Shown: positions 7,180 to 15,622 of the stretch, one piece after another
Position numbering within the stretch: position 1 is the stretch's first letter
Layout: every line of letters starts with the position of its first letter
Assembly (NCBI GenBank): GCA_963756745.1
Contig: CAVWOU010000010.1
Span: 310,001-374,000 of the forward strand
Reading direction: 5' to 3'
Length of the DNA: 64,000 nucleotides
Source: DASPWW01 sp963756745
Lineage (GTDB): Bacteria > Actinomycetota > Thermoleophilia > Solirubrobacterales > 70-9
The notes under the pieces: generated by a model
Told to the model about the DNA's origin: nothing
Seen by the model: only the letters and a program-made list of their open reading frames with translations
The model's database searches: none
Translations under genes and position numbers: made by a program

Positions 7180-9182
7180 CTGCGGGTACCGGTGGGCGCC
7201 AGCAGACCGGGCCGGCTCATCGCCTCGAGCCAGACCGCGCGGGCGCTCTCCCGGCTGGCCTTCTCGGGCAAGCGCTCCACCACCCACGCCGCTCCGGCGG
7301 TGGGGATCTCGCCCTCGATCACCGAGATCCCCTGATGGGGCTCGCCGCTCAGCTCCTCTCCGGGCCTCGTAAGCACCTCGCTCATGGTTTCGCCGCGCCG
7401 GATGCCGACGAGGTTCAGCTCCGCGTCACCGTCGCCGCCCGCCTGCGTCCAGATCCGCGCGGCGAGCTCGCCGACCGTCAGCATGGCCGGGTCGGCGGGG
7501 GCCGCAAGCACGGCGCCGTCGCGAGCCACCAGCGCACCATGGGCAAGCAGCGCGACCGCGTGCGCCATCGTGATCCAGTAGCGCACCATCCCGACCTCGG
7601 TTACGGTGAGGGGGACCCCGGCTCTCGCCTGCTCCAGGAAGAGCTCGGACGCGCTCCCCGCGCTGCCGAGCACGTTGACGAGGCGAACGGCGGCCCGTTG
7701 AGTCCCCTCGCGCCGGGCAACGAAGGCAGTCAACTCCTCCATGAACCGCTTCGTCCGCGCGTAGAAGCTCGCCGCCAGCGCCGCCTTGTCGGTCGACGCC
7801 ACGACGACTGTCTCCACGCCGGCCGACTCCGCCGCCCGGAGCACGTTCCACGTTCCGTGCAGGTTCGTGTCCACGAACTCCTCCGGGAACAGCTCCGCCC
7901 GGTCCACGTGTTTGTATGCGGCGAGGTGGAACACGACGTCGGGCCGGGCTCGGGCGAACTCGGCCTCGAGGCGTTGACCCTCGCGCACGTCGCACAGCAC
8001 GTGCGAGATCCGCTCCAGCGACCTGGGGTCTCGGTTGCGCTGATCCGCGCTGAGCGAAGCCTCGTGCGTGTCGAGCAGGGTGATCCGCTCGGGACGGAAC
8101 CCGGTCAGGAAGGTGGCCAGCGCCCTTCCGATCGAGCCGGCTCCTCCGGTCACCAGCACGCCTCGCCCACCGAGCGTCTCCTGGAGCTCGAGCAGCGACG
8201 GGAGCGGGTCGCGGCGCTCGAGCGCCGCCTGCCAGTCGAACTCCTCGCTCGCCGGGCGGCGAGGCGTCGGAGGCAGCGGCCCGCCGCGCCCACGGAGCGC
8301 GCGCTCGATCCTCGCGTATCCCGCCTTCATCTCCAGTGACGTCGAGCTGTCGGCCTCGTTGATCTCGGCGACGATGAACGGCACCAGCTCGCCGAGACGG
8401 CGAACGATCGGATCGAGGTCGAGCTCGCCCGCACCGTACGGGAGACCCTCCCCGAGCAGACCGTGAGCGTCGGAGATGTGGGCGACCTCGGCCTCGGGAC
8501 CGAGCTCCTCTACGAACCGCTCCAGCTCCAGGTCGTGCGGGGAGTCCAGCCGGAACGGCGTCGGGTACGCAGCGGCGAACGAGCGGAACAGCGCCGCGTG
8601 CGAGACGTCGATCGTGAAGCCCAGCTCGGGAACCCGCTCGCGCCACCGCTTCAGGTCGCGCCAGTGGCCACCGATCGGCGACAGGAAGATCCCCCCGACT
8701 CGCATTCGCAGCACTGGCGGCACGTTCTCGATCAGCGGCTTGACTCCGTGGGCGAGGCAAGTCTCAGCGTAGAAGCGAAGGAAGCGCTCGACATCGTGAT
8801 CCGCGGGGACGAATCCGGCCCGGTACTGGCCTGGATCGACCGGAGTGAACAGGTGGATCGTGAGCACCGGGGAGCCGATCGCGGCCGCGAACCTGGCGCT
8901 GCGCTCGATGCCGTCGCGGGCCTCCGCATCGAGATGGTCCACTCGCACGTGGGCGCCGCTCGGCCAACTCACCGGTGCCTCGGCGGTCACGCCCAGGCCA
9001 ATCCCCTCCAGCTTCTCGCGGGTGATCTCGATCGCGCGGGACAGTGCCTCGTCGTCGTTGACGTGGCCGGGGAGCAGGCAGATCTCGAGCCCGCTCCACG
9101 GGCCACCCTCGAGCCGGTCGGCTAGCTGGTCGGCTTCAGGAGCGGCCTTGAGCAGCGGGATGGCCGCGGAGCCAGTCGACAT
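7176..9182 (-). CDS. Fusion of a xylose-isomerase-like TIM barrel with a CapD/PseB-type SDR
   Basis: 668 residues with two enzyme domains. Residues about 1-320 resemble the AP-endonuclease-2/sugar isomerase TIM barrel, with IHLFTP, PLIENVPP, FTIDVSHA, VAHISDAHG and a closing VAEINEAD supplying typical metal ligands. A Pro/Arg-rich linker leads to an extended SDR: VTGGAGSIGRALA for NAD(P), AAYKHVDRAELFPEEF and YARTK as the catalytic YxxxK, characteristic of CapD/FlaA1-type dehydratases or epimerases. The ATG at 9182 has AGGAGG 12 bases upstream and overlaps the preceding gene by 47 bases. It probably converts one NDP-sugar while the barrel acts on the same or a related sugar. The fused arrangement is unusual to me. 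Confidence 0.8.
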   Translation of the reverse strand: MSTGSAAIPLLKAAPEADQLADRLEGGPWSGLEICLLPGHVNDDEALSRAIEITREKLEGIGLGVTAEAPVSWPSGAHVRVDHLDAEARDGIERSARFAAAIGSPVLTIHLFTPVDPGQYRAGFVPADHDVERFLRFYAETCLAHGVKPLIENVPPVLRMRVGGIFLSPIGGHWRDLKRWRERVPELGFTIDVSHAALFRSFAAAYPTPFRLDSPHDLELERFVEELGPEAEVAHISDAHGLLGEGLPYGAGELDLDPIVRRLGELVPFIVAEINEADSSTSLEMKAGYARIERALRGRGGPLPPTPRRPASEEFDWQAALERRDPLPSLLELQETLGGRGVLVTGGAGSIGRALATFLTGFRPERITLLDTHEASLSADQRNRDPRSLERISHVLCDVREGQRLEAEFARARPDVVFHLAAYKHVDRAELFPEEFVDTNLHGTWNVLRAAESAGVETVVVASTDKAALAASFYARTKRFMEELTAFVARREGTQRAAVRLVNVLGSAGSASELFLEQARAGVPLTVTEVGMVRYWITMAHAVALLAHGALVARDGAVLAAPADPAMLTVGELAARIWTQAGGDGDAELNLVGIRRGETMSEVLTRPGEELSGEPHQGISVIEGEIPTAGAAWVVERLPEKASRESARAVWLEAMSRPGLLAPTGTRS

Positions 9183-10014
9183 ACAGTCGGACGCCCTCCT
9201 CCAGAGAGCGGGTGGGAAAGTGTAGCCGCGGGGCATCGGTGACGCCCTCATAGCTCGTGTTCTCGCCGGGCGGGAGGTCTCCTCCCGGGGTCTCGATCGG
9301 CGACGACGATCCAGCCGCCTCGCGAACCAGCTCGGCGGCACGCAGCAGCGGAGTCGAGACGCCGCTCGCCATCGCGAGGACCTCGTTCCAGCGCCGCTCC
9401 GAGACGATCCGCTCCAGGCACGCCACCACGTCATCCACGTAGAGGAAGTCCCTGGCACGCTCGGGGTTGCCAGGGATCACGATCGATGCCCCCTCTACGG
9501 CGCGAGCCGCGAACATGGCGATGGCCCCAGTGGCGCCCTCCCAGGCGACCTGGCCCGGACCGTATACCGAGGTCAGTCGCACGACCGTGGCCGGAGCGGG
9601 ATGCAGGCGGCACAGCTCCTCGCCAAGCCGCTTCGAGAGCGCATAGGGATCCGGAGGACTCTCCGCGGCGGCCCGGACGGTGGAGGGGTAGATCAGTCCC
9701 GCGCCGTGCTCGGCGCAGGCCTCGAGCAGATTGAGGGTGGTTCCGACGTTCTCGCGCACGGATCGCGCGGGGTCGGCGCGGGCGCCGGCCGGACTCGGGA
9801 CGCCCGCGAAGTGAAGCACCGCCTGCGACCCGGAGACCAGCGACCGAATGCCGGGGTCACCCGCGTCCACCCTCTCCGCGCCGAGCTCCTTCCCCAGCGC
9901 GCGGCTCGATCCGCCCGGCCGAGCTACGGGGACGACGTCGTGGCCGCGCTCCCTCAACAGCACGGTGGAGCGCCAGCCGAGGAAGCCGGTCGCTCCCGTG
10001 ACCAGCAGCCTCAT
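9136..10014 (-). CDS. NAD-dependent epimerase/dehydratase (extended SDR)
   Basis: 292 residues with an ATG start overlapping the stop of the upstream epimerase (ATGA). The N-terminal VTGATGFLGWRS is the Rossmann dinucleotide site. YALSKRLGEE supplies the catalytic YxxxK, and VRLTSVYGPGQ and RDFLYVDDVV are typical of nucleotide-sugar epimerases and dehydratases. It acts in the cytosol on an NDP-sugar. Given the operon (dehydrogenase, two epimerases, dehydratase fusion, glycosyltransferase) it probably takes part in making an unusual uronic or deoxy sugar for a surface glycan. The exact reaction is unassigned. Confidence 0.85.
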   Translation of the reverse strand: MRLLVTGATGFLGWRSTVLLRERGHDVVPVARPGGSSRALGKELGAERVDAGDPGIRSLVSGSQAVLHFAGVPSPAGARADPARSVRENVGTTLNLLEACAEHGAGLIYPSTVRAAAESPPDPYALSKRLGEELCRLHPAPATVVRLTSVYGPGQVAWEGATGAIAMFAARAVEGASIVIPGNPERARDFLYVDDVVACLERIVSERRWNEVLAMASGVSTPLLRAAELVREAAGSSSPIETPGGDLPPGENTSYEGVTDAPRLHFPTRSLEEGVRLYVDWLRGHPAAQGRS

Positions 10015-10886
10015 CGACGAGGCCCGCGCGGGCTCGCGACCCGGAGGTAGTCCGCGACCCCGTGCTCATACCGGAGCCGCGAGCGAAACGTGCACGCCCG
10101 GTCCCCCGCGGGCCGATCGCCCCGGGCGAGCGCCGCGACGTCGGCGACGGTGAGCGTCTCGGCGACGACGTTGTCGATCGAGGTCCCGCTTCGCGTGGGC
10201 GACTCGAGCATGATCCGGGCCACGTCGCCGACGTGGACCACACCGATTGTCGCCTGGCCCCCGTCGTCGAGCGGCAGCGGCGCCCCTTCGGCCGCGAGGC
10301 GGCGGAACTTGTCGACCACGGTCTGGGACTCGGGCCGCTCGTGCTCGACCGGGCTCGGGCCATACACGATCCCCAGCCGCAGGATGGCGAGCCGAAACCG
10401 GGCTCGCTCGGCGTGCATCCGCAGGCAGAGCTCAGCGTAGACCTTCGACAGGTGGACGAGGTCGTGCTGGGGTCCGTAGGGGTGGTCGGCGTCCACGTCT
10501 CCCCGGGGCGAGCCGTAGACGTGCAGCGAGCTCGCGTAGACGAGCGCCGGGATGCCCGCGCGGGACGCCGCCTCGGCCACCCGGCGCGCGCCGGTCACGT
10601 TGGTCTCCTCCGTGTAGTCGGGCTCGCGCTCCGCGAGCGGCCGGCTGGCCTGTGCAGCGAGCAGGTAGACGCGCGCAACCCCGCCCCCGAGGAGGCGATC
10701 GAGCTCCTCCGGGCGGCGTATGTCCGCCTGCTCGACCACCGCGCCGCCGGACTTCAGCTCGGCGAGCTGCGCGGGCTCGGTCGCGTGCCAGTTGTCGGCG
10801 AGGATCACCTCCTCCCCGGCCGCCAGGGCGCGCTCCGCGAGGGCGGCTCCGAGATAGCCGGCCCCGAGGATCAGCAGCCGGGCCAA
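10011..10886 (-). CDS. NAD-dependent epimerase/dehydratase (extended SDR)
   Basis: 291 residues with a TTG start two bases after the stop of the NDP-sugar dehydrogenase gene. The dinucleotide-binding motif is LILGAGYLGAALAE, with GxGxxG rather than the usual GGxGFIG. The conserved HLSKVYAELC stretch contains the lysine but not the usual tyrosine of YxxxK: the visible sequence is H-L-S-K. The active site may therefore be altered or use another residue. LRLGIVYGPSP and GVVHVGDVARIML are typical of the family. Its role is probably NDP-sugar modification in the same operon; whether it is catalytically active is uncertain. Confidence 0.8.
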   Translation of the reverse strand: MARLLILGAGYLGAALAERALAAGEEVILADNWHATEPAQLAELKSGGAVVEQADIRRPEELDRLLGGGVARVYLLAAQASRPLAEREPDYTEETNVTGARRVAEAASRAGIPALVYASSLHVYGSPRGDVDADHPYGPQHDLVHLSKVYAELCLRMHAERARFRLAILRLGIVYGPSPVEHERPESQTVVDKFRRLAAEGAPLPLDDGGQATIGVVHVGDVARIMLESPTRSGTSIDNVVAETLTVADVAALARGDRPAGDRACTFRSRLRYEHGVADYLRVASPRGPRR

Positions 10887-10887
10887 G

Positions 10888-12198
10888 CTACAGTCGGTGA
10901 ACGTTCGGCGCCTCGGGGACCACGTCGCGCGTGTCGACGATCAGCGAGGCTTCGTCCCAAAGCGGTTCCGAGAGGAACTTGCGGTGCGGGGTGAGCAACA
11001 CGACGCAGTCGGCCTCGCGCACGCGCTCCGGTGACCACTCGACGCCCACGTGGCGGGTGCCGTCGAGCTCGACCTCCTCCACCCAGGGGTCGCAGTAGCG
11101 CACCTCGGCGTGACGCTCGAGCAGCTGTCGCATGACCTCGAGGCTGGGGGACTCCCTGGTGTCGTGGATGTCGGGCTTGTAGGCCATGCCGAGGAGCAGC
11201 ACCCGCGAGCCGTTGACGGGCCGGCCGGTCTCGTTGAGCGCGTCCACCACCTTGTGGACCACGAACACGGGCATCTGCGCGTTTACCTCGTGCGCGGCCT
11301 CGATCAGCTGCGGCGAGTAGCCGTACTCGCGCAGCCGCCAGGCGAGGAAGTGCGGCACGACCGGGATGCAGTCCCCGCCCAACCCGGGGCCCGGGTAGTG
11401 GGGGAGGAACCCGAACGGCTTCGTGGACGCCGCCTCGATCACCTCCCACGAGGAGATCCCAAGCCGGCTGCACATCAGGGCGAGCTCGTTGGCGAGCGCG
11501 ATATTGACGGCGCGAAACGTGTTCTCGTGCAGCTTCGCCGTCTCGGCGACCATCGTGCTCGAGACCGGGATCACGTCGTCGACGATCTGGCGATACAGGA
11601 GTTCGGTGCGCCTGCGGCACTCGTCGGTGACCCCCGCGACGAGCTTGGGCGTGTTGCGGATCGTGTACCGCTCGTTGCCCGGGTCCACGCGCTCGGGCGC
11701 GTAGCCGAGAAAGAAGTCGCGCCCGGCCGTAAGCCCGCTGCGCTCCAGGATCGGCAGGACGATCTCCTCGGTCGTGCCCGGGTACGTCGTCGATTGAAGG
11801 ACGACGAGCTGACCCGGCGCGAGGTTCTCGGCGACCGACTCGGCGGCGGAGACGACGTGGGAGATGTCCGGCGTGCGCGTCTTCGACAGCGGGGTCGGCA
11901 CGCAGATCGTCACCGCGTCCAGCTCTGACATGGCTGCGTAGTCGCTCGTGGCCTGGAGGTGTCCGTCGAGGCGCTCGTAGCGCTCGCCGGGCACGTCGAC
12001 CAGATAGGACCGCCCCTGGCGGATCGCATCGACCCGGTCCTGGTTCAGGTCGACTCCCACGACATCGAAGCCGGCCTCGGCAAAGGTCATCGCCAGCGGA
12101 AGTCCGGCGTAGCCGAGTCCGACGATCCCAAGCGTTGCCTCGCGCGTGGCGATCTGGTGGTCGAACGTCCTGGGGGCCGAGCTGACGACGTCGCTCAT
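10888..12198 (-). CDS. Nucleotide-sugar 6-dehydrogenase (UDP-GlcNAc/ManNAc dehydrogenase type)
   Basis: 436 residues. Oxidises C6 of a UDP-hexose or UDP-HexNAc to the uronic acid using two NAD. Order of motifs: GIVGLGYAGLPLA at the NAD site, VPTPLSKTRTPDIS, QSTTYPGTTEE, then the catalytic cysteine C277 in GPGLGGDCIPVVPHF. The GGxCIP form points to the WbpA/WecC branch rather than the Ugd branch at 27518, although the usual His before the Cys is Asp here. The ATG at 12198 was chosen because the conserved N-terminus begins about 20 residues later. First gene of the minus-strand sugar operon and divergent from the WecA-type gene. Confidence 0.9.
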   Translation of the reverse strand: MSDVVSSAPRTFDHQIATREATLGIVGLGYAGLPLAMTFAEAGFDVVGVDLNQDRVDAIRQGRSYLVDVPGERYERLDGHLQATSDYAAMSELDAVTICVPTPLSKTRTPDISHVVSAAESVAENLAPGQLVVLQSTTYPGTTEEIVLPILERSGLTAGRDFFLGYAPERVDPGNERYTIRNTPKLVAGVTDECRRRTELLYRQIVDDVIPVSSTMVAETAKLHENTFRAVNIALANELALMCSRLGISSWEVIEAASTKPFGFLPHYPGPGLGGDCIPVVPHFLAWRLREYGYSPQLIEAAHEVNAQMPVFVVHKVVDALNETGRPVNGSRVLLLGMAYKPDIHDTRESPSLEVMRQLLERHAEVRYCDPWVEEVELDGTRHVGVEWSPERVREADCVVLLTPHRKFLSEPLWDEASLIVDTRDVVPEAPNVHRL

Positions 12199-12242
12199 TC
12201 GGCGGGCGATGCTAGCAGGGGAGTTTGCGCCCACCGCTCTGC

Positions 12243-12248
12243 TATACA
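12243..12248 (+). promoter_or_regulatory. -10 box upstream of the WecA-type gene
   Basis: TATACA lies 11 bases before the ATG at 12260 in the 61-base divergent gap. The implied 5' leader is only a few bases. No convincing -35 element at standard spacing. Confidence 0.35.
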
Positions 12249-12259
12249 GCATCCGCGGG

Positions 12260-13591
12260 ATGTCCCTCACCGAGTCGCTAGACGCCCTGCTCGGCAACGG
12301 GGATGCGGTGTGGGGCTTCGTGCTCGCGGCGGCGATCGTGATAGTGCTCACGCCGGCGACGGCGTGGCTCGCTCCTCGCATCGGCGCGCTCGACGTGCCC
12401 ACCGACCGCCCCCGGGTGCACAGCGTCCCGATGCCGCGGATCGGCGGCGTCGCGATCGTGGCGGGCATCCTGATCCCCGCCGCACTGCTGATCCAGCCGG
12501 GCGGCCCCTACGCCGGGATCCTGATCGGCACGCTGTGCGTTGCCGCCCTCGGGCTGCTCGACGACATCCGTGGCATCAGCCCCGCGGCGAAGCTGGTCGG
12601 GGTGGCGGCGATAGCACTGATTCCGGTCGTCGGCTACGACGTGACGATCGATCACATCACCCTGCCGCTTATCGGCGACCACGACATCGGCTTCGCCGAG
12701 TACCCGCTGACCGTGCTCTGGATCGTGGTGCTGGCCAACCTGATCAACCTGATCGACGGCATGGATGCGCTCGCGGCGGGGCTGGTGGGAATCGCGGCCG
12801 CCTCGTTCGCCGTCCTCGGCGCCTCCTTCAACCGCGTCAACTCGGCCGCGCTCGCGATGATCGTCTGTGGCGCGACGCTCGCCTTCCTCCGCCACAACTA
12901 CCACCCGGCGCGGATCTTCATGGGCGATACCGGCGCGCTCGCGCTCGGCTTCCTGCTCGCCGCGGTCGCCGTCCAGGGCGTGCTCAAGACGGCCGCGACG
13001 ATCGCCCTGATGGCACCCTTGCTGGTGGTCGCCGTGCCGATCCTCGATACCGGGTTTGTGGTCCTGAAGCGCCTCAAGTACCGCCGGGCGCCGTGGGGCG
13101 CGGACCACAACCATTTCTACCACCGCTTCATGAGGATCGGCTTCTCGCAGAGGCGCACCGCTGCGTACCTCCACGTGTGGGCGGCGCTGCTGGCGGCGTT
13201 CGCGCTGCTGGCCAGGTTCGTGCCGCCGCGCCCCGGCGGGGAATGGGACCCTTCGAACACGGTGATCGTGCTCGCAGCCGGCTTGTTCGTCGCCGGGGCG
13301 TCGGTGTGGATGGTCTACACGCTCGAGATCCTCAAGGCGCGCCACCTCCAGGCGCTCGGCCTGAGGCGATTCGTCGAGGGGCGGCTCGGCGAGCAGGATG
13401 CGAGGCGGATTACCGAGGAGTTCGAGGCGATCGAGCCCGGCGCAGCGCCGGCGGAAGAGGAGGAGGACACGCTCGAGCACGCGCTCACGGCGCGGCTCCC
13501 CGCAACCACGGAAGCGCCAGACCCAGAAGCTCCGCCGGATCGCGCCTCCGACGGGCACCAAGCGCCCCGGAGGCCTTCTTCTCGAGCCTGA
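12260..13591 (+). CDS. Polyprenyl-phosphate GlcNAc-1-phosphate transferase (MraY/WecA family)
   Basis: 443 residues, polytopic membrane enzyme. Starts lipid-linked glycan synthesis by moving a HexNAc-1-phosphate from UDP-sugar to undecaprenyl phosphate. Family landmarks: PTDRPRVHSVPMPRIGG after the first helix, LLDDIRGISP with the catalytic acidic pair, NLINLIDGMDALAAG, FMGDTGALALGF and the cytoplasmic loop DHNHFYHRF. About ten hydrophobic segments precede a soluble acidic tail of about 90 residues. That tail overlaps the convergent DUF354 gene by 107 bases, which is odd and may mean the true C-terminus is shorter. Neighbouring sugar genes suggest it initiates the glycan they build. Confidence 0.9.
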   Translation: MSLTESLDALLGNGDAVWGFVLAAAIVIVLTPATAWLAPRIGALDVPTDRPRVHSVPMPRIGGVAIVAGILIPAALLIQPGGPYAGILIGTLCVAALGLLDDIRGISPAAKLVGVAAIALIPVVGYDVTIDHITLPLIGDHDIGFAEYPLTVLWIVVLANLINLIDGMDALAAGLVGIAAASFAVLGASFNRVNSAALAMIVCGATLAFLRHNYHPARIFMGDTGALALGFLLAAVAVQGVLKTAATIALMAPLLVVAVPILDTGFVVLKRLKYRRAPWGADHNHFYHRFMRIGFSQRRTAAYLHVWAALLAAFALLARFVPPRPGGEWDPSNTVIVLAAGLFVAGASVWMVYTLEILKARHLQALGLRRFVEGRLGEQDARRITEEFEAIEPGAAPAEEEEDTLEHALTARLPATTEAPDPEAPPDRASDGHQAPRRPSSRA

Positions 13592-14510
13592 CCTCCGCGG
13601 GATCCCGCAGCAGGTGGAGCCTGCCTTCCCGGATCAGCATCTCGTCGACGGCGCCCAACCTTCCCTCGAAGATCGACCACGCGGGGGTTCCCAGCACCGC
13701 GGCCTCGCGGTTCATGGTGCCGCCGCCCGAGACGAGCACGTCCGCGAACGCCACCAGGCTACGTCCGTCGACCGCGCGCGGCGGGACTATCAGGCGGTCG
13801 AGGCCGAGCCCCGCAACCGAGTCGGCCTGCTCAGGGGTTCTCGCGAGCACGACGGTCTGCACGTCGGCCTCGTTTAGCCGGCTCAGCACCCGCGGCAGCA
13901 ACGTGTCCGGCGAGCCACGCAGGTACATCGCGTACGAGGGGGCGGTCCGCACGACACAGAGCACCCGCTCCCGGTCGATACCGAGGTCGTCGAGCACGCG
14001 CGGATCGGGCTCGAACTCGGCCAGGTAGTACTCCTCCTTCAGCCCCGGGTAAGGGACGAGCTTCGGTGGACGGGCCCCGTAGCGCGCAAGCCGCTCGGGC
14101 GGGATCGCATCGGGGGCGAGGACGCGCGTGGCCAGCCGGCAGTTGACGTGATGCTGGAGAGTCGCCCACTCGTAGTCGAGCATCGTCGTGTTCGGGATCC
14201 CGAGCATGCGGCACGCTGCGGGCAGATCGGTGGATCCGTGAGCGATCGCGCAATCGAACCCGCGGTTTCGCCCGAAGCGGGTCAGTCTCGCGACTCGATC
14301 GGCGGCCGCCAGGGCCTTGCCGGCCCGCCGGCCGCCGCCGTAGCGTCCCAGCACCACGTGGGGATGGCCCCAGTCCGCCAGCAGCTCGACCGTGTGCGAG
14401 AGCGGACGCGCGGTCAGCGTCACCTCGTGGCCGTCGCGCTCCAGGATCTCGACCAGCGGCCGGAGCACGAGGACGTGAGCGGTGTTCGTGAGGTCGACCC
14501 AGACGCGCAT
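13485..14510 (-). CDS. DUF354 family protein (GT-B-like)
   Basis: 341 residues with an ATG start. It begins VWVDLTNTAHVLVLRPLV, the characteristic N-terminus of DUF354, where a conserved Asp and the N-T-x-H run sit in the first strand and loop. Later stretches include AHGSTDLPAACRMLGIPN and SGGGTMNREAAVLGTPA, the latter resembling the nucleotide-binding loop of UDP-GlcNAc 2-epimerase/GT-B enzymes. The reaction is not established for the family. Position between WecA-type and GalE-like genes suggests a part in surface polysaccharide synthesis. The 3' end overlaps the convergent WecA-type gene. Confidence 0.75.
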   Translation of the reverse strand: MRVWVDLTNTAHVLVLRPLVEILERDGHEVTLTARPLSHTVELLADWGHPHVVLGRYGGGRRAGKALAAADRVARLTRFGRNRGFDCAIAHGSTDLPAACRMLGIPNTTMLDYEWATLQHHVNCRLATRVLAPDAIPPERLARYGARPPKLVPYPGLKEEYYLAEFEPDPRVLDDLGIDRERVLCVVRTAPSYAMYLRGSPDTLLPRVLSRLNEADVQTVVLARTPEQADSVAGLGLDRLIVPPRAVDGRSLVAFADVLVSGGGTMNREAAVLGTPAWSIFEGRLGAVDEMLIREGRLHLLRDPAEVRLEKKASGALGARRRRDPAELLGLALPWLRGAAP

Positions 14511-14623
14511 GAGGATCCGTGCGGCCGCGACGCCCGGTCGAGAATAGAGACTCGGTGCGAATACACTTCCGGCCGCCTGATGACCGATCGGGGCCCGGAC
14601 CGCGCAGAGGGGATGATCGTCGG

Positions 14624-15568
14624 GTGAAGACCCTGGTCACGGGGGGCGCCGGCTTCATCGGCTCACACATCGTCGACGCCGTGCTCGGGCGCGGGGACGA
14701 GGTGATGGTCGTCGACGATCTCTCCACCGGGCGCGAGGAGAATGTCCGCGACGCGATCGGGCGGGGGATGACCATGTTCGCCGGCGACATCCGCGACGCT
14801 GGGTTCGTCGACGCGCTGCTTCGCAGGGAACGGCCCGAGCTCGTATTCCACCTCGCCGCGCAGATCGACGTTCGCGTCTCGGTGAGCAAGCCCGCCCTGG
14901 ATGCGGAGGTGAACGTGGCGGGAACCATCAACCTGCTCGAGGCGGCGCGCTCGTCGGGTGTGCGGCGGTTCGTGTACGCGTCCACCGGTGGCGCGATCTA
15001 CGGCGAGGGCGATCCGCCCTTCGCGGAGGATGCTCCGATCCGCCCGCTGTCGCCCTACGGGCAGGCCAAGTACGCGGCCGAGGGCTACTGCGACCTGTAC
15101 CGGCGCCTGCATGGCGTCTCCACGATCAATCTGCGACTCGCGAACATCTACGGGCCGAGGCAGGATCCGCTCGGCGAAGGCGGGGTTATCGCGATCTTCT
15201 GCGGAAAGCTGCTCCGCGGCGAGCGGCCGGTCGTGTACGGCGACGGCCGTCAGACCCGCGATTACGTCTACGTCGGCGACGTCGCCAAGGCGGCGCTGGT
15301 GGCTTCCGAGAGCGAAGCCCACGGCGCCTACAACGTCGGCCGCGGCGAGGAGACCTCCGTGCTGGAGCTCACCGAGTGGCTGCGGCGGCTTGGCCGCGAG
15401 CTCGGCGTGCTCCGCGGCTCGAGCTTCGAGCCCAACTTCGCCCCGACGCGGCAGGGCGAGGTTCGGCGCAACAGCCTCGATCCAGCGAAGGCGCGCTCTG
15501 AGCTCGGCTTCGAGGCCGATACCGCCCTGGACGATGGTCTCAGGCGGACGCTTCGTAGCCTGGGTTAG
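14624..15568 (+). CDS. NDP-sugar 4-epimerase-like extended SDR
   Basis: 314 residues. KTLVTGGAGFIGSHIVD is the NAD site, HLAAQIDVRVSV and YASTGGAIYGEG the active-site region, YGQAKYAAEGY the catalytic YxxxK, and RDYVYVGDVA the C-terminal substrate domain. This resembles UDP-glucose 4-epimerase (GalE) and related enzymes. I chose the GTG at 14624 because the Rossmann motif begins right after it and GAGGGGA lies 10 bases upstream; the frame further upstream has no family resemblance. It is divergent from the DUF354 gene and converges on the sulfotransferase. Substrate not determinable. Confidence 0.9.
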   Translation: MKTLVTGGAGFIGSHIVDAVLGRGDEVMVVDDLSTGREENVRDAIGRGMTMFAGDIRDAGFVDALLRRERPELVFHLAAQIDVRVSVSKPALDAEVNVAGTINLLEAARSSGVRRFVYASTGGAIYGEGDPPFAEDAPIRPLSPYGQAKYAAEGYCDLYRRLHGVSTINLRLANIYGPRQDPLGEGGVIAIFCGKLLRGERPVVYGDGRQTRDYVYVGDVAKAALVASESEAHGAYNVGRGEETSVLELTEWLRRLGRELGVLRGSSFEPNFAPTRQGEVRRNSLDPAKARSELGFEADTALDDGLRRTLRSLG

Positions 15569-15622
15569 AGACCAGCAAGGACGTCCCCCCTGATCCGCCT
15601 CGATTCGACCTACACAGACCCA

